A stretch of 21,675 nt of DNA from a virus: the IMG/VR virus record IMGVR_UViG_3300001533_002528, positions 1-21,675 of that record, one strand, 5' to 3'. The number at the start of each line of letters is the position of its first letter. Within the stretch, counting starts at the first letter, position 1. Positions 19,875-21,675 of the stretch are shown piece after piece. A model generated the notes under the pieces. It had not been told where the DNA came from. It ran no database searches and was given only the letters and a program-made list of their open reading frames with translations. A program made the translations under genes and the position numbers.

Positions 19875-21641
19875 ATGAAGAGAAGACTCATTAACTTCAA
19901 TGTTTTTGAACAAATCGAGAGAGGCTCACTTACTAAGGCCCAAGAAGAACTAGTAGAAGCAGCACCGGTTCTAGCTAAGGCTCTGCAAGCAGAAAACTTG
20001 AGACTCCGTTGCTACGGGCCTGAGAATGTGTTGTATGAATCGACAGACGGACACTTTGTAAGTGCCAATTATCAAATGAAAAACGGTTATATTGATTTTG
20101 ATAATGTCGAAGAACTAGTTATCAACGAGGAAACAGAGCGAACAAAGCAAAGAGAAGTTGTTTCTGGAATGCTTGACGCTCTTCTCGAAGAAAAAACTAC
20201 AGATCGGGCCGACACTCTCTTTAAAGAATTTTTATTTCTCCCGCGTACGCGACGCATTTTCTCAGAATCTAAGGTTTCGAGAAAGAAGAAAGAAAAATTT
20301 GAGCAGTGTAAACCTTCCAGAAGGCGAATTAATGAATCCAAAGTACAACCCAGTAAAATTCTTCAAGTTTCTAACCGTGAGCGGATGAAGAAAACATTGA
20401 GTGAATGGGCTGTGTTGGTAGAAAATGTCGTGGACTATCTTAATTACAAAGAATATGGTCCATCTTTGGACATTACAACTACTAAAAAGGATCAAAAAGG
20501 CAATATTATAGGTGCCCATGTTCCAACTCTTAAAGTTCGTAATGAAGCCAAGTTACTCGCATTTGACTGGAAAACTCTTAATACCGATGTTGTAGTTAAA
20601 AGGGCTAGTGGTAAGACGGTCTCAGAAGATGTGAATTTCTGCAGAGCAATAGCAGAACTCAAACGACACAACAACCTGTCCGAAGACAATGCTCTCGAAG
20701 AAGCTCTTGAGAACATTGTTAGTAAGTGGCCAAATGTTCTTTATCTTACACAGAATGAACTGGCCGAACATATCAAGGTGGCCCTTGAAACTGCTGGTGC
20801 CACAAATTGGGATGATCAAACTTGTGAATTTATGGCCGAAGGCATCCTGCGTACAGCCTATAAGACTTACGTAGATCGTACAGCTAAGATTATGAAACTT
20901 GCTGGTGCCCCCGTAAACGAAAAGTCTGAAGATCCTTATCTTGAATTCAAAGATGTTGTTGATAAATTTTATGTTTCTTTAGATGAAAATAATCGAGTGG
21001 AAATGCAGGTCTATGTAGATCTCTATGAAGCCATTCGTCATATCCATGAATTAGCAGTAGAAGAACAAAACAATGTTGTTCGTTCGGAATCTGCCAGTTA
21101 CCTGGAATCCTTGTTGCCGATTATTCAGCAAGAAGCAGAACCCAAGCTAGAAGTGGCCGAAGATGCCGCTGAATGGTTATGGACAATCGTTGAATCCAAC
21201 TTGGAAACCCAAAATTGGAATGTAAGTAATACACCACATATCACCTTAAGTGGCGATCATCCCGCAATGGCCGAAAAAGCCAGAAAGGGTTATACACCTG
21301 CCTCTGATTCATCTGGAAATTGGGGCGATGTAGCGCCTGCTAGTGATGGCGCAAGCTATAAGGGTGGTGAAGCAGACACGATGAGAAATCGTGCTTGGGG
21401 TAATGAAGCCGGTGGCGGAAATACCTTTCCATCTTTAAGGAACCCTTATGTTCCTTCACCGTTCGGTGATTACAAAATCAAAGGTGAGAAGCATGTAGAT
21501 GCTGATAGTGGTCAACTTGCTCACTGGGGTGGACAAGATACTTGGCCCGCGCTTCAAAATCCATACGTCCCACAGGCTGAAACTCCTCAGACTGACAAAA
21601 TGAATAAAGGACGAGAACCAGATTTAGTTGTAGACCAATAA
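19875..21641 (+). CDS. Large hypothetical virion-type protein, 588 aa
   Basis: I do not recognise a named family. The start MKRRLINFNVFEQIERG is followed by a helical, charged region. Basic stretches lie around residues 120-165 (SRKKKEKFEQ, PSRRRINES). A long helical middle (about 180-470) carries many Glu/Asp residues. The C-terminal tail, rich in Gly, Pro, Trp and Asn, has two copies of an (S/A)L(R/Q)NPYVP motif (NPYVP at about 523 and 562). ATG 19875 is chosen because AGGAG lies 5 bases upstream; GTG 19869 would overlap that site. Its place after the portal module, just before another gene, suggests a head-assembly or structural protein. Confidence 0.7.
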   Translation: MKRRLINFNVFEQIERGSLTKAQEELVEAAPVLAKALQAENLRLRCYGPENVLYESTDGHFVSANYQMKNGYIDFDNVEELVINEETERTKQREVVSGMLDALLEEKTTDRADTLFKEFLFLPRTRRIFSESKVSRKKKEKFEQCKPSRRRINESKVQPSKILQVSNRERMKKTLSEWAVLVENVVDYLNYKEYGPSLDITTTKKDQKGNIIGAHVPTLKVRNEAKLLAFDWKTLNTDVVVKRASGKTVSEDVNFCRAIAELKRHNNLSEDNALEEALENIVSKWPNVLYLTQNELAEHIKVALETAGATNWDDQTCEFMAEGILRTAYKTYVDRTAKIMKLAGAPVNEKSEDPYLEFKDVVDKFYVSLDENNRVEMQVYVDLYEAIRHIHELAVEEQNNVVRSESASYLESLLPIIQQEAEPKLEVAEDAAEWLWTIVESNLETQNWNVSNTPHITLSGDHPAMAEKARKGYTPASDSSGNWGDVAPASDGASYKGGEADTMRNRAWGNEAGGGNTFPSLRNPYVPSPFGDYKIKGEKHVDADSGQLAHWGGQDTWPALQNPYVPQAETPQTDKMNKGREPDLVVDQ

Positions 21642-21654
21642 AAGGAGGATGCAA

Positions 21655-21675
21655 ATGATTCTTTTGGAACATGAT
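21655..21675 (+). CDS. Start of next gene (partial, 7 codons)
   Basis: An AAAGGAGG ribosome binding site lies 14 bases after the previous stop. ATG 21655 follows it and reads MILLEHD to the window end. Too short to assign. In T4-like head modules the prohead protease, scaffold and major capsid protein genes lie downstream of the portal gene, so one of these may follow. Confidence 0.7.

Overview
The window looks like part of the genome of a large tailed phage (Caudoviricetes) with a T4-like head-packaging module, infecting an unidentified bacterium. This rests on a two-domain large terminase (10730-12625) and a portal protein with the T4 gp20 signature around its second splice junction (13591-16296). 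Several proteins are also built like virion parts. The DNA is AT-rich and densely coding. No tRNA or rRNA gene and no CRISPR array was seen. Some genes have good AGGAG-type ribosome binding sites and others have none. The lipoprotein and the MscL-type channel fit a bacterial host, but the sequence does not name it.

Layout. Bases 1-6800 are an accessory-looking region where the coding strand flips every one or two genes. It holds a membrane-anchored trypsin-like protease (cut by the window start), an unknown gene, a small virion-type protein, a short gene with a possible capsid-targeting N-terminus and embedded hairpins, a membrane-anchored cysteine peptidase, an unknown gene, a very acidic small protein, a DUF3568-like lipoprotein, a zinc metalloprotease (HELGH), and an MscL-type mechanosensitive channel with a zinc ribbon followed by an unknown gene. 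Bases 6901-10665 are a minus-strand block: a tail-anchored protein, a probable structural protein, a small WYL-like protein, a lysine-tailed protein, an M28 aminopeptidase with an N-terminal membrane anchor, and a 53-residue protein that an antisense open frame could hide. Bases 10730-17138 are the packaging module: terminase, a small helical protein, a sulfotransferase-like gene on the opposite strand, the portal with two inteins, a portal C-terminal extension in the +1 frame, and a putative ADP-ribosyltransferase. Bases 17140-21675 hold virion-type genes on both strands, a further putative capsid-targeted protein, a large 588-residue unknown protein and the first codons of the next gene.

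How it fits together. Terminase and portal form the DNA-packaging motor. The portal must splice out two inteins (234 and 203 residues). Its C-terminal tail seems to be reached only by a +1 frameshift, unless an indel is present. Three to four proteins begin with a short SFKxW/SFKxYL-type segment resembling T4 capsid-targeting sequences. One of them carries an ADP-ribosyltransferase-like domain, which suggests a head-packaged effector injected with the DNA, as T4 Alt is. Four peptidases of three catalytic types within about 10 kb, plus a phage MscL and a lipoprotein, suggest heavy investment in the host envelope. CTATATAG-like elements before several genes are candidate phage promoters. Three strong hairpins act as probable terminators.
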